A stretch of 64,000 bases of DNA, taken from Anadara kagoshimensis. Taxonomy: Eukaryota; Mollusca; Bivalvia; Arcoida; Arcidae. The DNA is taken from positions 32,597,674 to 32,661,673 of the forward strand of contig CM037861.1 of assembly GCA_021292105.1 (NCBI GenBank), read 5' to 3'. The translations under genes and the position numbers were made by a program. Positions 1 to 10,251 of the stretch are shown in pieces. Numbering within the stretch: position 1 is the first letter of the stretch; each line of letters opens with the position of its first letter. The notes beneath the pieces were generated by a model that saw only the letters and a list, made by a program, of their open reading frames with translations, had not been told where the DNA came from and made no database searches.

Positions 1-253
1 TGGAGTAATGGAGTTTTATGCCCCTTTTAAGATTTGTTTACTTATATCGAGGGGGCCATTTCATGGATAGTGGAGGAAACGGGTGTGCCAGAAGAAAATC
101 ACCAATGTTTGGCAAGCAAACTGACAAACTTTCTCACACTAGGATCTGTCCTGAGAGGGATTTGAACCTAGGCAGTGAGAGACACTGTTGTCAATGAACA
201 TGATTCTGAAAGGATAAAAATGTGTAATATATCACTCTATATTTGTTTTGCAG
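1..253. other. INTS1 intron with SINE remnant
   Basis: This is the intronic stretch before the first visible INTS1 exon. Bases about 123-200 hold an inverted fragment of tRNA-headed SINE family A (GGGATTTGAACCTAGGCAGT is the complement of its B-box area). Nothing else is recognisable. Confidence 0.5.
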
Positions 254-456
254 TCATGTCTCATCACTTTACAAAGACCTACAGATATTAAACTCACTTT
301 TGGCTGGGCTAACCCTGCCGAGACAGACACATGATGAGCCTGCTCAGATACAGGGAGACGTCATGGATACAGCACCTGTACGATCCAGCTCACCCTGGCC
401 AATCAATCAGCTGACACCTTATCTCAAAAGAATCAAAGGAGCTACAGATTGTGATG
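254..456 (+). CDS. INTS1: INTS1 exon, fifth from last
   Basis: The acceptor is TTTTGCAG at 246-253 and the donor GTAAAT starts at 457. The first base completes a codon and the exon ends in phase 1. It encodes a stretch beginning HVSSLYKDLQILNSLL and ending LKRIKGATDCD. The middle (about residues 20-50 of the exon) is polar and Pro/Ser-rich and looks like a flexible linker. Confidence 0.82.
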
Positions 457-3400
457 GTAAATATTTTACAGCAGTTTGTTTTCAATCTCAAATTAGAAGC
501 TGTTTACATTGATCTCATGTTACATAAAATAACTTTGTTCATAACAGTCACAGTAATATAAATCAGTTAATTTTTCACAAGTACCAAAATTTCAAGATAT
601 TGTTGGAGTTACTTTTATTTTGGTTGTCAAATGATATTAAGTACAAATGTAATTGAATTGTATCAAAGTAAAATATTGGGTGAAGATTTATTTTTACATC
701 TTGTCACACTCTTGAATTTACATGAAAATAAAACAAATCTGATGGTTTACAGTATTCATAGGGTTAGCTTTGAGAATCACATTTAAAAAAAGACATTGTA
801 TACAATATAAATTACAATATCTACCACTGAATAATGGAATAGTGTGGAGAAATGGTGTTTTACATCTCATTCAAGGTCCTTTAACTAGTATTGAGACGCC
901 ATTTCTGCAATGGTGAAGGAAACCATGACACTAAAAAATGTTAATTTGTGTAAAATATGCCAGTAGTTTCAATCCTTGAAAAGTGAGTTCTAGGATGGTA
1001 TAGAAAACAGGAATGCCTGGAGAAAACTATTACCTTTTTCTGGTGAACTTACAAAATTTCTCACACTAGGATCTGCTAAATATAATTCAGACAAAGACAA
1101 CTTGCATTGTGATCTGTATGACCACTCTGTCTTTATGGCACCTTTAACTGAGGCTTTACTTAGGTTGTAAAATACTGTGTAATACAATGTAACCTGGCTT
1201 ATCTGGACAAATCATTTACATTGTTGTAAAAACACAATATGTGATTAACCTGAACAAAATCTTTATGAATTATGTATCTGTTACAGATGTTATGGATGTT
1301 TTACATGAATTAGATGAAGTATCCAGAAGAAAAGTAGATATAATTCAACACTTTTTGGTAAGTAAATGATGGGTATTACCTACTATGATGATAGCTCAGT
1401 TGGTAGTCTGTTCACACTGAACCTAAAATCTGATGTCCTACATCACATTAGGCATGACACAAAACAGATATTTCAAAATACTTTAAACTGCTTTATATTG
1501 GCGCATACTTATTTTAGCGATTGATAAATGGTAACAGAGTTCGCACAGATCTGGAAAAGTCATGGAATTTCTGCAATTTTTGGAAAAGTCAGTGAAATTG
1601 ATTTTTCTCTGGAAAAGTCATTAAAATTTGTATATAGTCATTGAAAAGTCATGGAATTTAATCTTGTGATTTCTAGAATTAATAAAAGCATATAGAATTC
1701 TAGAACATGTCAACTGACCATTTATTTTTCGAAAAAATTCAGGAATTTTTCTGTTACGCACAAAACCGGATTCATTGCAGTTACCGGTTTCTATTCTCTC
1801 TGGTATCTAGTTATATCAAACGAGTTTTCTCCCTTGGTATGCCCCATAGACAAAACACACTGTCAACTTCCAACAGGGAACCTGTTTAAATTGAAGATCC
1901 CTTTATATTTTACTTACATGTAAGTTACAATAATCATGGGAATTTTGTAAACTATCTGGAAAAGTCAGGGAATTTTGTCACAAGTTTTCTGTACTAACCC
2001 TGGTTAAACATATAAGTCAGCATTAGTAATTTTAGCGACAGTTTTATTTAGCGCTGACACTCTTATCGCCAATTGTGCTAAAATAAAACTGCCGCTAAAA
2101 AAAACCGGTTTACAGTAATTTTATTATCTCAATTTAAAGGATACTTTTTGATCAATATTTCAGTCTTACTGAATGAATGTGGGTGGATAACATTTGTTTG
2201 TTTAATATGGATTGATGTTTCTTTATGTTTACAGAGTGACTTGAAGAGATTAGTGGTAGATTTAAGTGACAGAATACGCAATACAGCTTATAGTTTAATC
2301 ATGAGATATATACGACAAAACCCTAGGTTAGTAATCTGTCAGTCATAATGTGATCCTTTTAGGCATGACACTTGCCCAAAGTTGTGTCCCTTGGTCCTCT
2401 AAATTATGTACCCAGGTCTTTTTCCATCATTACCCAGTAATTGGTTACAGCTTATAGTCTTATTATAAGATATATACAACAAAATCTTAGGTTAGTAATC
2501 TGTCAGTCATAATGTTTGCATCTAAGGTTTGACACTGACCTAGCATTGTGTCCCTTGGTCCTCTAAATTTTATACCCTTGTCCTTGTCCATTATTACCCA
2601 AACATTGGTCAGAGCTGATAATTTTATTATGAGGTACATGTATATAAACCAAACCCTAGATAAGTATTGTCATGTGTTCCTCTCCAGTATGACATTCACC
2701 TAGAGTTGTGCCCCTTGGGTCCCTATTGCCTAGTCATTGGTTGTATATATATATACAATACAGATTATAGTCTGATCATCAGATATATAAGACAAAATCC
2801 CAGGTAAATAATCTTTTGGTAATAAAGTTTTCCTCATATAGGTATATAGTCATCCAGAGTTGTGTCCCTTGGTCCCCATTGCCCAGTCATTCACCATTTG
2901 GTACATCATGAGTTTATAAAATAAAATCCTAATTAAGTTAGTAATCTATAAACAGTAAAACCTGCAATAGCTGTAAAGTTCACCTGTCAACTAGGACCAG
3001 AGTTTTAGGGTCCCTTTGCTTCATATATCTCTTTATAAAGACCACCTGTCAATAAAGTCCATTTTTCTTGGGTTCCATTAATAGCACACATATTATCACC
3101 AAAGCTACTCAGCCAAGTAGCAGTAATGCTGATTTAAATGTTATCTTTGTTATATTTCAGGGAAGCCAAACATTTTGTAGGAAGTTTGTTACAGAGTTTA
3201 GACAGTGAAAGTCCTGATGTTGTTAATAGTGCTTTAAAGAACCTACCAGAATTCTGTGTGTTATGTCAAGGTACAGTTTACTGTTTACATTCTTAATGTA
3301 TTTATAGGTCTGAATCCCATTCTGGGCCAATCATAGTTTGAAAAAATTTGTCAGTTGGGAGTAGGGGACTCTTCACCATCCAAGAACTGACTGAATCAAT

Positions 3401-4172
3401 ATAAGTGAAAAATTCTTTACTGGGACATAAAATACCATTTCTCTGTTCATATCCCTCTTTTGAAATTGAACAACTGCCTCAGCTCATTTGGTAGAGTACT
3501 TGCTCCGTAAGTGGGAGGTTGTCAGGTTTGAACCCCGACCGGGTCTGACCCAAGACTTGAAAGTGGATAGTGACTGTTCTTTCAACAATCACTCGGCATT
3601 ACGAAATGAAAGTCACAGTTCTTTCGGATTGAAACTTAAAATGAACAAGGTCCTGTGTCACGTTAGGCATGGCATGATAAAGAACCTGCTGTATAATGCC
3701 ATCAGCACAACCCACAGGCAAAATTTCTGCAACTTCGCCTTTAACTGATGACTTCTTGATATAAGTGAAATATTCATGACTTTGATGTTAAACACCATTA
3801 CTCCATCATCAACCTCTAACTTGATGTCTATAATCCAATATCAAGAAACATCCTGGCCACCAAACTGCAAAAAAAGGAAAACAGGAGTTTTTAATCAGAA
3901 GGGTAATCACTTCCTGTTTAGCTAGCTGTTATCGCCACATGAAAAAAACAAAATTTGTCAAAACCATTACAAACATTATCTTGAATATTTAATTATACAT
4001 GTGGTAAGATTAAAATTTCGGCACTAATTCTTATATTATTTTTTGTGTTACAGATCATGCTGATGTCATTCTACAGAAAGCCTTTTTAGTTGGTATAACA
4101 TCATCACTGGAGACTGGATCTTTTATTAGTGAAACTTTACAACTACTCAACATGGAATCCACAGAAAGCTGA
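254..4172 (+). CDS. INTS1: Integrator complex subunit 1, C-terminal part (5 exons, 5' end outside window)
   Basis: INTS1 is the largest scaffold subunit of Integrator, the nuclear complex that binds RNA polymerase II, cleaves snRNA 3' ends and attenuates transcription. Exons are 254-456, 1287-1357, 2235-2326, 3161-3270 and 4054-4172; all junctions are AG/GT and phases join (1, 0, 2, 1). The joined peptide has helical-repeat character. Landmarks are DVMDVLHELDEVSRRK, RNTAYSLIMRYIRQNPR, ALKNLPEFCVLCQDHADV, KAFLVGI and the terminal LLNMESTES. From my knowledge of the family, this order and the short tail after a conserved 'L-x-ME' match the INTS1 C-terminus. About 197 residues are visible of a protein of roughly 2,000 or more. 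The identification rests on recalled family sequence, not on a search. Confidence 0.88.
1287..1357 (+). CDS. INTS1: INTS1 exon, fourth from last
   Basis: The acceptor TTACAG ends at 1286 and the donor GTAAGT starts at 1358. It encodes (D)VMDVLHELDEVSRRKVDI and then IQHFL, ending in phase 0. The exon is only 71 nt and is fixed by phase and by similarity to the INTS1 tail. Confidence 0.85.
2030..2118. repeat. short imperfect inverted repeat, TTTTAGCG..CGCTAAAA type
   Basis: The block AGTAATTTTAGCGACAGTTT pairs with GCTAAAATAAAACTGCCGCT near 2080-2100 and ends with TTTACAGTA. It resembles other inverted elements ending in TACAGTA in this window (for example 20525-20745). It is probably a short non-autonomous element in an INTS1 intron. 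Confidence 0.45.
2235..2326 (+). CDS. INTS1: INTS1 exon, third from last
   Basis: The acceptor TTTACAG ends at 2234 and the donor GTTAGT starts at 2327. It encodes SDLKRLVVDLSDRIRNTAY followed by SLIMRYIRQNP and ends in phase 2. The 3' half of this exon and its donor are repeated several times in the following intron (see the repeat at 2282-2945). Confidence 0.85.
2282..2945 (+). repeat. intronic tandem array of INTS1 exon end plus splice donor (about 5 copies)
   Basis: The block TACAGCTTATAGT..ATGAGATATATACGACAAAA..CCTAGGTTAGTAATC spans the end of the exon at 2235-2326 and its intron start at 2282. It recurs at about 2446 (CAGCTTATAGTCTTATTATA), 2611 (AGCTGATAATTTTATTATGA), 2761 (CAGATTATAGTCTGATCATC) and, most decayed, about 2900. 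Spacing is about 164, 164 and 150 bp. Linker sequence resembling GTGTCCCTTGGTCCTCTAAA also repeats between copies. Donor-like GTTAGT or GTAAAT is kept in several copies. Confidence 0.85.
3161..3270 (+). CDS. INTS1: INTS1 exon, second from last
   Basis: The acceptor TATATTTCAG ends at 3160 and the donor GTACAG starts at 3271. It encodes (R)EAKHFVGSLLQSLDSES, then PDVVNSALKNLPEFCVLCQ, ending in phase 1. The ALKNLPE segment is one of the best family landmarks. Confidence 0.87.
3474..3810 (+). mobile_element. tRNA-derived SINE, family B, near full length
   Basis: It starts with a tRNA-like head, GCTCATTTGGTAGAG (A-box-like), followed about 35 bases on by GGTTTGAACCCCGACC (B-box-like). An unrelated body follows, with GGCATGGCATGATAAAGAAC and the tail AAGTGAAATATTCATGACTT..GTTAAACACCATTACTCC. 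The same layout recurs at 11096-11390 and, inverted, at 48408-48690. No coding capacity is seen. It lies in the last INTS1 intron. Confidence 0.8.
4054..4172 (+). CDS. INTS1: INTS1 last coding exon with stop codon
   Basis: The acceptor TGTTACAG ends at 4053. The exon encodes (D)HADVILQKAFLVGITSS through ETLQLLNMESTES, followed by TGA at 4170-4172. The short polar end after NME is typical of the INTS1 C-terminus. Confidence 0.88.
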
Positions 4173-4179
4173 TACATCA

Positions 4180-4415
4180 TGTGACAAACATTATAGACTT
4201 AAATCTACGTCGCACATGTCATAGACTCAAATCTACATCATAAATGTCGTAGAGGCTAATCTATGCCATATATGGCATAGTTGCTAATCAACATCATAAT
4301 GTCATAGACACGTCATAGAGGCAATGTCATAGACGCTAATCTATATCATACATGTCATAGACACTAATTTACATCATACATGTCATAGACACATCATATC
4401 TATGTCATATCTCGG
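4180..4415. repeat. degenerate short tandem repeat in INTS1 3' UTR
   Basis: Variants of CATGTCATAGACNCTAATCT and ACATCATACATGTCATAG repeat every ~30-40 bases from just after the INTS1 stop. Copies are imperfect and of variable length. Many contain the self-complementary ACATGT or a near-palindromic CATATATGGCATAG. Confidence 0.75.
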
Positions 4416-4766
4416 GGTTCATACAGAACTTGAAAAGTCAGTTTTTGCCCTGAAAAGTCAAGAAATTCATTTTTGTTGAAATAAAAAAAATTCTGAAAAC
4501 CTCTACATGACTGTGTGGGAAACAATTTGGTCAAAAGATTTCCCAACTATAAGAATTCAGGGAAAATTTGTTTTTGTTCTTTTTTAAATCTGGTAATCGT
4601 TCGCATGATCAATGATGTGCTATTGAGGTAATTATATCCTAGATGTCTTGGATTTTGATTAGCCCTGGGTGTATGAACCCTGTAGCTACATGTATGTCAT
4701 ATACTGATCATGTCTACATCACAGACATTTGTATAATTGTTACATTGTTACTGGTGATGAAAATTC

Positions 4767-4772
4767 AATAAA
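4767..4772 (+). promoter_or_regulatory. candidate INTS1 polyadenylation signal
   Basis: The hexamer AATAAA lies about 595 bases after the INTS1 stop and is followed by an A-rich stretch. It is the first good hexamer downstream of the stop that I noticed. A 3' UTR of about 600-630 nt would then contain the repeat at 4180-4415. Confidence 0.45.
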
Positions 4773-4848
4773 AAAAATTATACCATGTGACAGGCTATCA
4801 TTTTATTTAAATACAGTAAAGGGACTTTATTCAGAGGTAAACTTGATT

Positions 4849-5018
4849 TACAGTCAAACCTGTCTATAAAAGCCACATAAGGGAAACAGTAAAAGTGGCC
4901 TTTATGGGCAGGTGGCCTTTATATACAGGTTCAATTAATATTGGGATACAACTATACTGGCCTTTATAAGCAGGTGGTCTTTATATAGATGTGGCCTTTC
5001 AGGCAGGTTGGACTGTAT
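4849..5018. mobile_element. inverted-repeat element, 'CAAACCTGTCTATAAAGGCC' family, copy 1
   Basis: One end reads ACAGTCAAACCTGTCTATAA and the other CAGGTTGGACTGTA, so the termini are inverted repeats. The interior repeats GGCCTTTATA and its complement. A related copy is at 28949-29114 and a distant one at about 2950-3120. It has no ORF and looks like a MITE. Confidence 0.6.
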
Positions 5019-7687
5019 TAAAAATTTGTCGGCTAAGACTGAAAAGGTGGGCAAGGGATTGTCCCACATACAGATAGTGATTTCCCACAAAATTATTATT
5101 TTAGTGTCATTACACAAAGACCCCTTCAAGATTAAATGTTGAATAATACTGATAGTGTATTGTTAATTTTTAGTGTGGAATGTTAACCTCATTTCTGCTA
5201 AAATTTGTTTGTGCCAAATAAAGTACATATACATCATGGTGTATTTGCAACACTTTTATCTAGCAGCCCATTTACAGCTGCCTGATTTAGGTCACATCGA
5301 GCCTGTGATTGCATACAGATTCTTCTTTAATGGGTTCTGTCTTGTCAGATGTTTATGAAACAGTGATGGTCAGTAGGACTGCAACAATATTCATCAGACG
5401 ATATATCATGATATATTTTTGTATGATACAGTTCACGATACACCCAAGTATATATCAAGATAAGCTAATCTGGAAGTTTACCCCAACTGTTTTCTGTCCA
5501 TGATAGAATATCTAAACAAGCTTCACCAAAAATCTTAATTCAACAGCATTCATTGACATTTCAATGATAAATTTGTGATTATTTTCACAATAACTTCACT
5601 TAGATGTTTAGAGTTTTAGACTATAAAAGATTTTGTTTTTATTTTTGTTTGCATTCTTGAAGTGTTTTTGCTTCTTAGAAGAGTTGTATGTCTTTATACA
5701 TATCATATTGTGGATAAAATATCACAATAAATATTGCATTATGAGGTGAGTGTATGGTTGCAGTTCTAGTGGTCAGACGTGTAGTTACTTTGTGCCATAT
5801 TGAATACATCATCACAACTGGCTAGATGAATATCTCCAATCTAACCAAAGGTGATAAAGGTTTGGGTCAATGTTTTTTGGCTAAGCTCATTTTTCAGATC
5901 CTTTTCATTTTTAATGAATATCCAATCATCCTTTATTTCATTATTTACTGAAACCTATCAAAATACAGTATGACCTGTTCTCACTGTCTCTCTCTTTTTG
6001 AAGATTTTGTTTTGGTTTATCAATTATCAGTAAAAGAAGGTTCATTCATTGTCCCCTAATGGGTGACATATAGTGTTTACTCCATTTCTTTGCCAAAATT
6101 TTGTCTGCCGTTTTTCTTGAAAACCATTAAACAGATCTTTATGAAACTTCACACGAACAATGTCCAAGTGAAGTATATGTGCCATTGGCTATTCATATTT
6201 TGATCATAAATATTGGCGAGAAACGCATACATTTCCCAGTTGCAGTTCATTTGGGGATACTTGTGAAATGGCATTCTATTTTGGATATAACTTGTTATTG
6301 ATGGCTTTACAATTCATGCCATGGCAACAATGCTTCAATTTAAGGACTTCAAATACCATTTACTGTTTGTATAATCTATCAGCAAGTTATCAACAGAATG
6401 AATGAATAAATTATCATATGTTTTATATTCTATTTGAAAATCATGCTGTTTTGAATTTAAAGAATATTGGTATTTCATGTTTTTATGAAAACAAAACTCT
6501 GAAGTACCATTATGGACATGATCGAACATTAATTTTCATTACATAATCAAAAGCCTTTTTAAAATCAATAAATTTCATCAACACAATTAAAAGCCTTTTC
6601 AAAATCAATAAATCCTTTGCAAAATGAACAAAGCAAATACATTTACCCTGCTCTTTGATAAATTTTAATTAATCAATAATTTATAATACAGCAGCTTGCT
6701 TAGTTGAGTAAGATTCTTTGGCTTACATTGAGATGGTCGATTTTATGTTGGTGGAGAAAACCAGAGTCCCCATAGCAAATCACTGAACTTTGATAAGCAA
6801 TTTGAGAAACTTTTTCATGCCAGGATCTGTTCAAACTGGGATTCTAACCTAATTGGTGAGAGGCACTGTAAGCTATACTTTATAACACTTGGTCACCAAA
6901 AACCTCATAATTTACAAGAACTGCATTGTATTTATCATGGTTAAACAAGTTTTGATGAGTAAATTGTATACAGAAATAACATGGTCCTACGTGTGTTGCA
7001 TACTGTAACCATGTTTGTGTTTTTCTTTCAGTACATGTCACTTATTGGAATGAATAATTTTTTTTTCTATAACCAAACCACTGTTTACCATTTTAATAAT
7101 AAATAAAAGCTAGCATCAAAGTTCTAGAGTTTTATAATCAGTGATTTTAATATTTGTAATTCTATGTTTGTTCTGTGTCTATATTGAGCTTAACTAAATT
7201 GAATGCCAGTTAAATTGGATATGTTCATATACCAGGGGTTTTAAAATTAGTCTAAAAGACTACCGGTATAGGACTGTGTGTTTGTAGTGTTTATTGTGTG
7301 GACTTGTGCTTAAACCCAGTAGGAGTTCAACCTCCCACATACAGCAAACAATCTACCAACTGGGCTACCATAGTGGTCCCTGAACAAGAATACAGTCATC
7401 CTAAATACATTATATAATGATATATAAATCAACAGAGGTTACAAACTCAAAATGAATGCATAAATAACATCTATATTATCTTGCGCATTTTGTCACTGGA
7501 CAGCTAACACTTATGTTGGTTAAAATCCTTATTATCTTAGAGATAATAGCATTAAATGCTAAACAGACTTCACTATACTCAACATATAATTGTTGGGTAT
7601 TTTTGTTTAATTAGTCCAAGTGAGACCAGCTTCTTACACTGTTATAGGAGCTGAAGTCCAGTTTGACATTCAGAGTTCTTGTATCGA

Positions 7688-7818
7688 GTTAAAAGTCACT
7701 TCTATCAGAATAAAAGTAATTTTAACGGAATAAAAGTCACTTCTAATGGATTAAAAGTCACTTCTATTGGGTTAAAAGTCATTTCTAAGGTGTTAAAATT
7801 CACTTCTATCCGGTTAGA
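7688..7818. repeat. minisatellite, ~21 bp unit, 6 copies
   Basis: The unit TTAAAAGTCACTTCTATNGGG is repeated head to tail about six times with a few substitutions per copy. It is followed by repeated short blocks of the type TTATTACA..TTTGTGG up to about 7985. Confidence 0.8.
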
Positions 7819-8772
7819 AAAATGCTCTTCTAAAGCGTAAGTTTCAAGAATTCCGTTACCACATACAGCGGTTTTCACTCACTACAGTTGTGGCAAAAAT
7901 TGTTATTACACGTTACTACATTTGTGGTTCGTTATTACATATGTGACACTTTTTTATTACATACATTTGTGGTAGTAACTACATATATCTAGAGGTCCCG
8001 CAACAGTTGCCTTTTTATATATACTTTGGCGCTTTAAAACTTGAACTCCCATATAATTTATACTATCTTATATCTACATACCATACATAATTCTAATATA
8101 GACAGTTTGTGGGTGAATGGAATTGCTAATAACAAACAAAACAAAACTTCGATTTTTCGTGTCATAGGAAAATATTTATTACTTCTTATTTGTAATTTTT
8201 CGGAAAAAATATACCTAATTCCCTGTTCTATTCCCGACTCATTAAGACATTCATACGGTTGTTAATATTCGAAATTCACGCCGTTAATCGGTTAATTACT
8301 GCGGGGAATTAAAATTCCCTACCTATTGTTAAACATGTAACCTTAACGTATCAATCAATATATGATACAAAGTAATAATAGAAAAAAGAAAAACAAAACA
8401 AAAAACTTGATAATATCGGAAAGTAATAACACCGATTCTATCGGAAAGTAATTACATTGTTACAGTCACCTGGTATACAAACTACTACTTGTCACGCAAG
8501 CAAAGAAAAACCAGAGTATGTTAAAATCGAAGAGTATCATGTTACTATCACCCTGACGTAAAGTTAGATAACCAAGTATTTTATGTACAAGTATAGTCAA
8601 GGTGTTAACGTGTCGCACGCACGCCACTAATCAACAATTTCCGGGTCACACGCACGCACTCTAATCAACCGTTGCGCCGCCACGCGCTCGCACCCTATTC
8701 AACCAGTTCATTAATTAGACGGTATTTCAATACCGTGTAATAACCAACTATTAGCGCCATTCCTCCTAGTAA

Positions 8773-8823
8773 AACTAACTAACTAACTAACTAACTAAAT
8801 AAATAAATAAATAAATAAATAAA
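8773..8823. repeat. (AACT)n-(AAAT)n microsatellite
   Basis: About six AACT units are followed by about seven AAAT units, and the A/T-rich repeat continues imperfectly to about 8860. Confidence 0.9.
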
Positions 8824-9250
8824 CAAAATATAAATGAATAAAATAAAATAAAATAAATGAAAATTTGAATTAATTAGAGAAAAAGTTATCTTTGAATGCA
8901 GTTCTTTTTGTAACATGAAAAAAAATCCCAATAAATCATCTATATTTAAATTTTATCCCTATTAAATTTAAATATAACATTCAATACAATGTTTCAGATT
9001 TAAACACTGTTAAACAACGATTCTATCTCATTGAATGATTCATGTCCTTATTGGTTTTAAGTTACGGCATCGCGCATAACTATATTTTTGATCAATCAAT
9101 TTCTTTTATCATTCACAAGAGCAATGCTAACAACCAACATATCGGTTTCCATTATAATTTCCAAAGTTACTATTCATTTAAAGATAGAAATGTGAAAAAA
9201 TCGTTAATTTTTTGTTTTGACATAGATGTCCTTAAACGTTCTTTGGGAAG

Positions 9251-9467
9251 GTACAGTAGATGTCCGTCGAAAGTTTAACACTGAGGCAGCTCATTTCGAC
9301 CCAACTTTAACTATGTATTTCGGCAGCGTTTCGATCGAAGCTATAATTTTCTCAACAGGTTTACTCTAGGTCTTTTAGCTAACCATATCTCGATCGACTG
9401 GTTGCTCGTCTGTCGAACTTCTTTTTCCATTAGTTCAGTTAAAATTTTGGACAAGTCTGTAGTGTAT
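9251..9467. mobile_element. MITE 'CCTGTCGAAAGTTTAACACT' family, copy 1 (diverged)
   Basis: The left end is GTACAGTAGATGTCCGTCGA then AAGTTTAACACTGAG. The right end is the diverged inverse TTAGTTCAGTTAAAATTTTG then GACAAGTCTGTAGTGTA. The total is about 215 bp with no ORF. This copy lies ~440 bp before the EF-hand gene start and has lost more of its inverted-repeat pairing than the others. Confidence 0.7.
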
Positions 9468-9902
9468 TAAATAGCCAGTCTGTCTGAATGACAAACCGTG
9501 TATCTAATGCTGTATATAAATTGATTTCCGTAACCTTGTTGGTTGTTTTAAATCGTTCTATTTGAATTACCTAAATGTTAAATTACAAGTTAAATATATA
9601 AGTGCGAACGGTATATAGTATATACTGAATACAAAAGACTTAACCGGTTGATCTGCTTTCAATAGGAATTGGACAAAAAAGCAGGGGAAATAATACCGGT
9701 ATTATCGATACATGCGCAAGTTAATGACTTGATATCGGGGTAACCAGTAAGCGTTGCTAAGAGCTACCCGGGTTGTGTTTGGAGTGGGACGACCGTACAT
9801 TTCAATGCTTAAAGTGTGGACTACTTCTTAAATAAACAGAAGAAACGAGAAGAAAATTGAAATAATTACACATTTCAAGGAGACGGAATTTAAGCAGTGA
9901 GG

Positions 9903-10251
9903 ATGTCACAGGTCGGACTGTCGTCACGGCCCGCCTCTGTGGCCGGGCAAAAGGCTGGGTTAACACTACCACAAATTGAACACCCCTTGTCTAGGATGTC
10001 AAACCCTGGCAATATGGATATACGAGGAGTTTCTAGAGCCGGAGACAGGCCTGGATCTCATCCCTCCGGCAGGTTTAATGAGAACGTAGATACGGGAAGA
10101 AAAGTTCACAGCGCCATGGGAAGGACCAGTCGTCTGAGTGGACGTAATAGTCAGGCTATGAACCCCCGTGGATCTTTTCAAATTGAAACCATACCCGAGG
10201 GTTGTGAAGTAGTACATGGAGACCCAACTAAAACCAGAATGCCGATATTTG
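9903..10251 (+). CDS. EFCAB6: EFCAB6-like exon 1 (start codon)
   Basis: It encodes residues 1-116, beginning MSQVGLSSRPASVAGQK and ending PTKTRMPIF, before donor GTAAGT at 10252 (phase 1). The composition is Ser/Gly/Arg/Pro-rich and low in hydrophobics, suggesting disorder. An open frame continues past the donor for some 35 codons, but the phase match with exon 2 supports splicing. Confidence 0.82.

Larger units (their letters stand above)
4773..9902. other. intergenic region between INTS1 and the EF-hand gene
   Basis: No coding exon is recognised. It holds the inverted-repeat element at 4849-5018, a SINE family A remnant near 6720-6890 (inverted), a family B head fragment near 7310-7380 (inverted), the minisatellite at 7688-7818, an AACT/AAAT microsatellite and a MITE at 9251-9467. 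The stretch 9700-9902 just before the start codon is less AT-rich and probably contains the promoter and 5' UTR of the next gene. I see no convincing TATA box. Confidence 0.5.
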
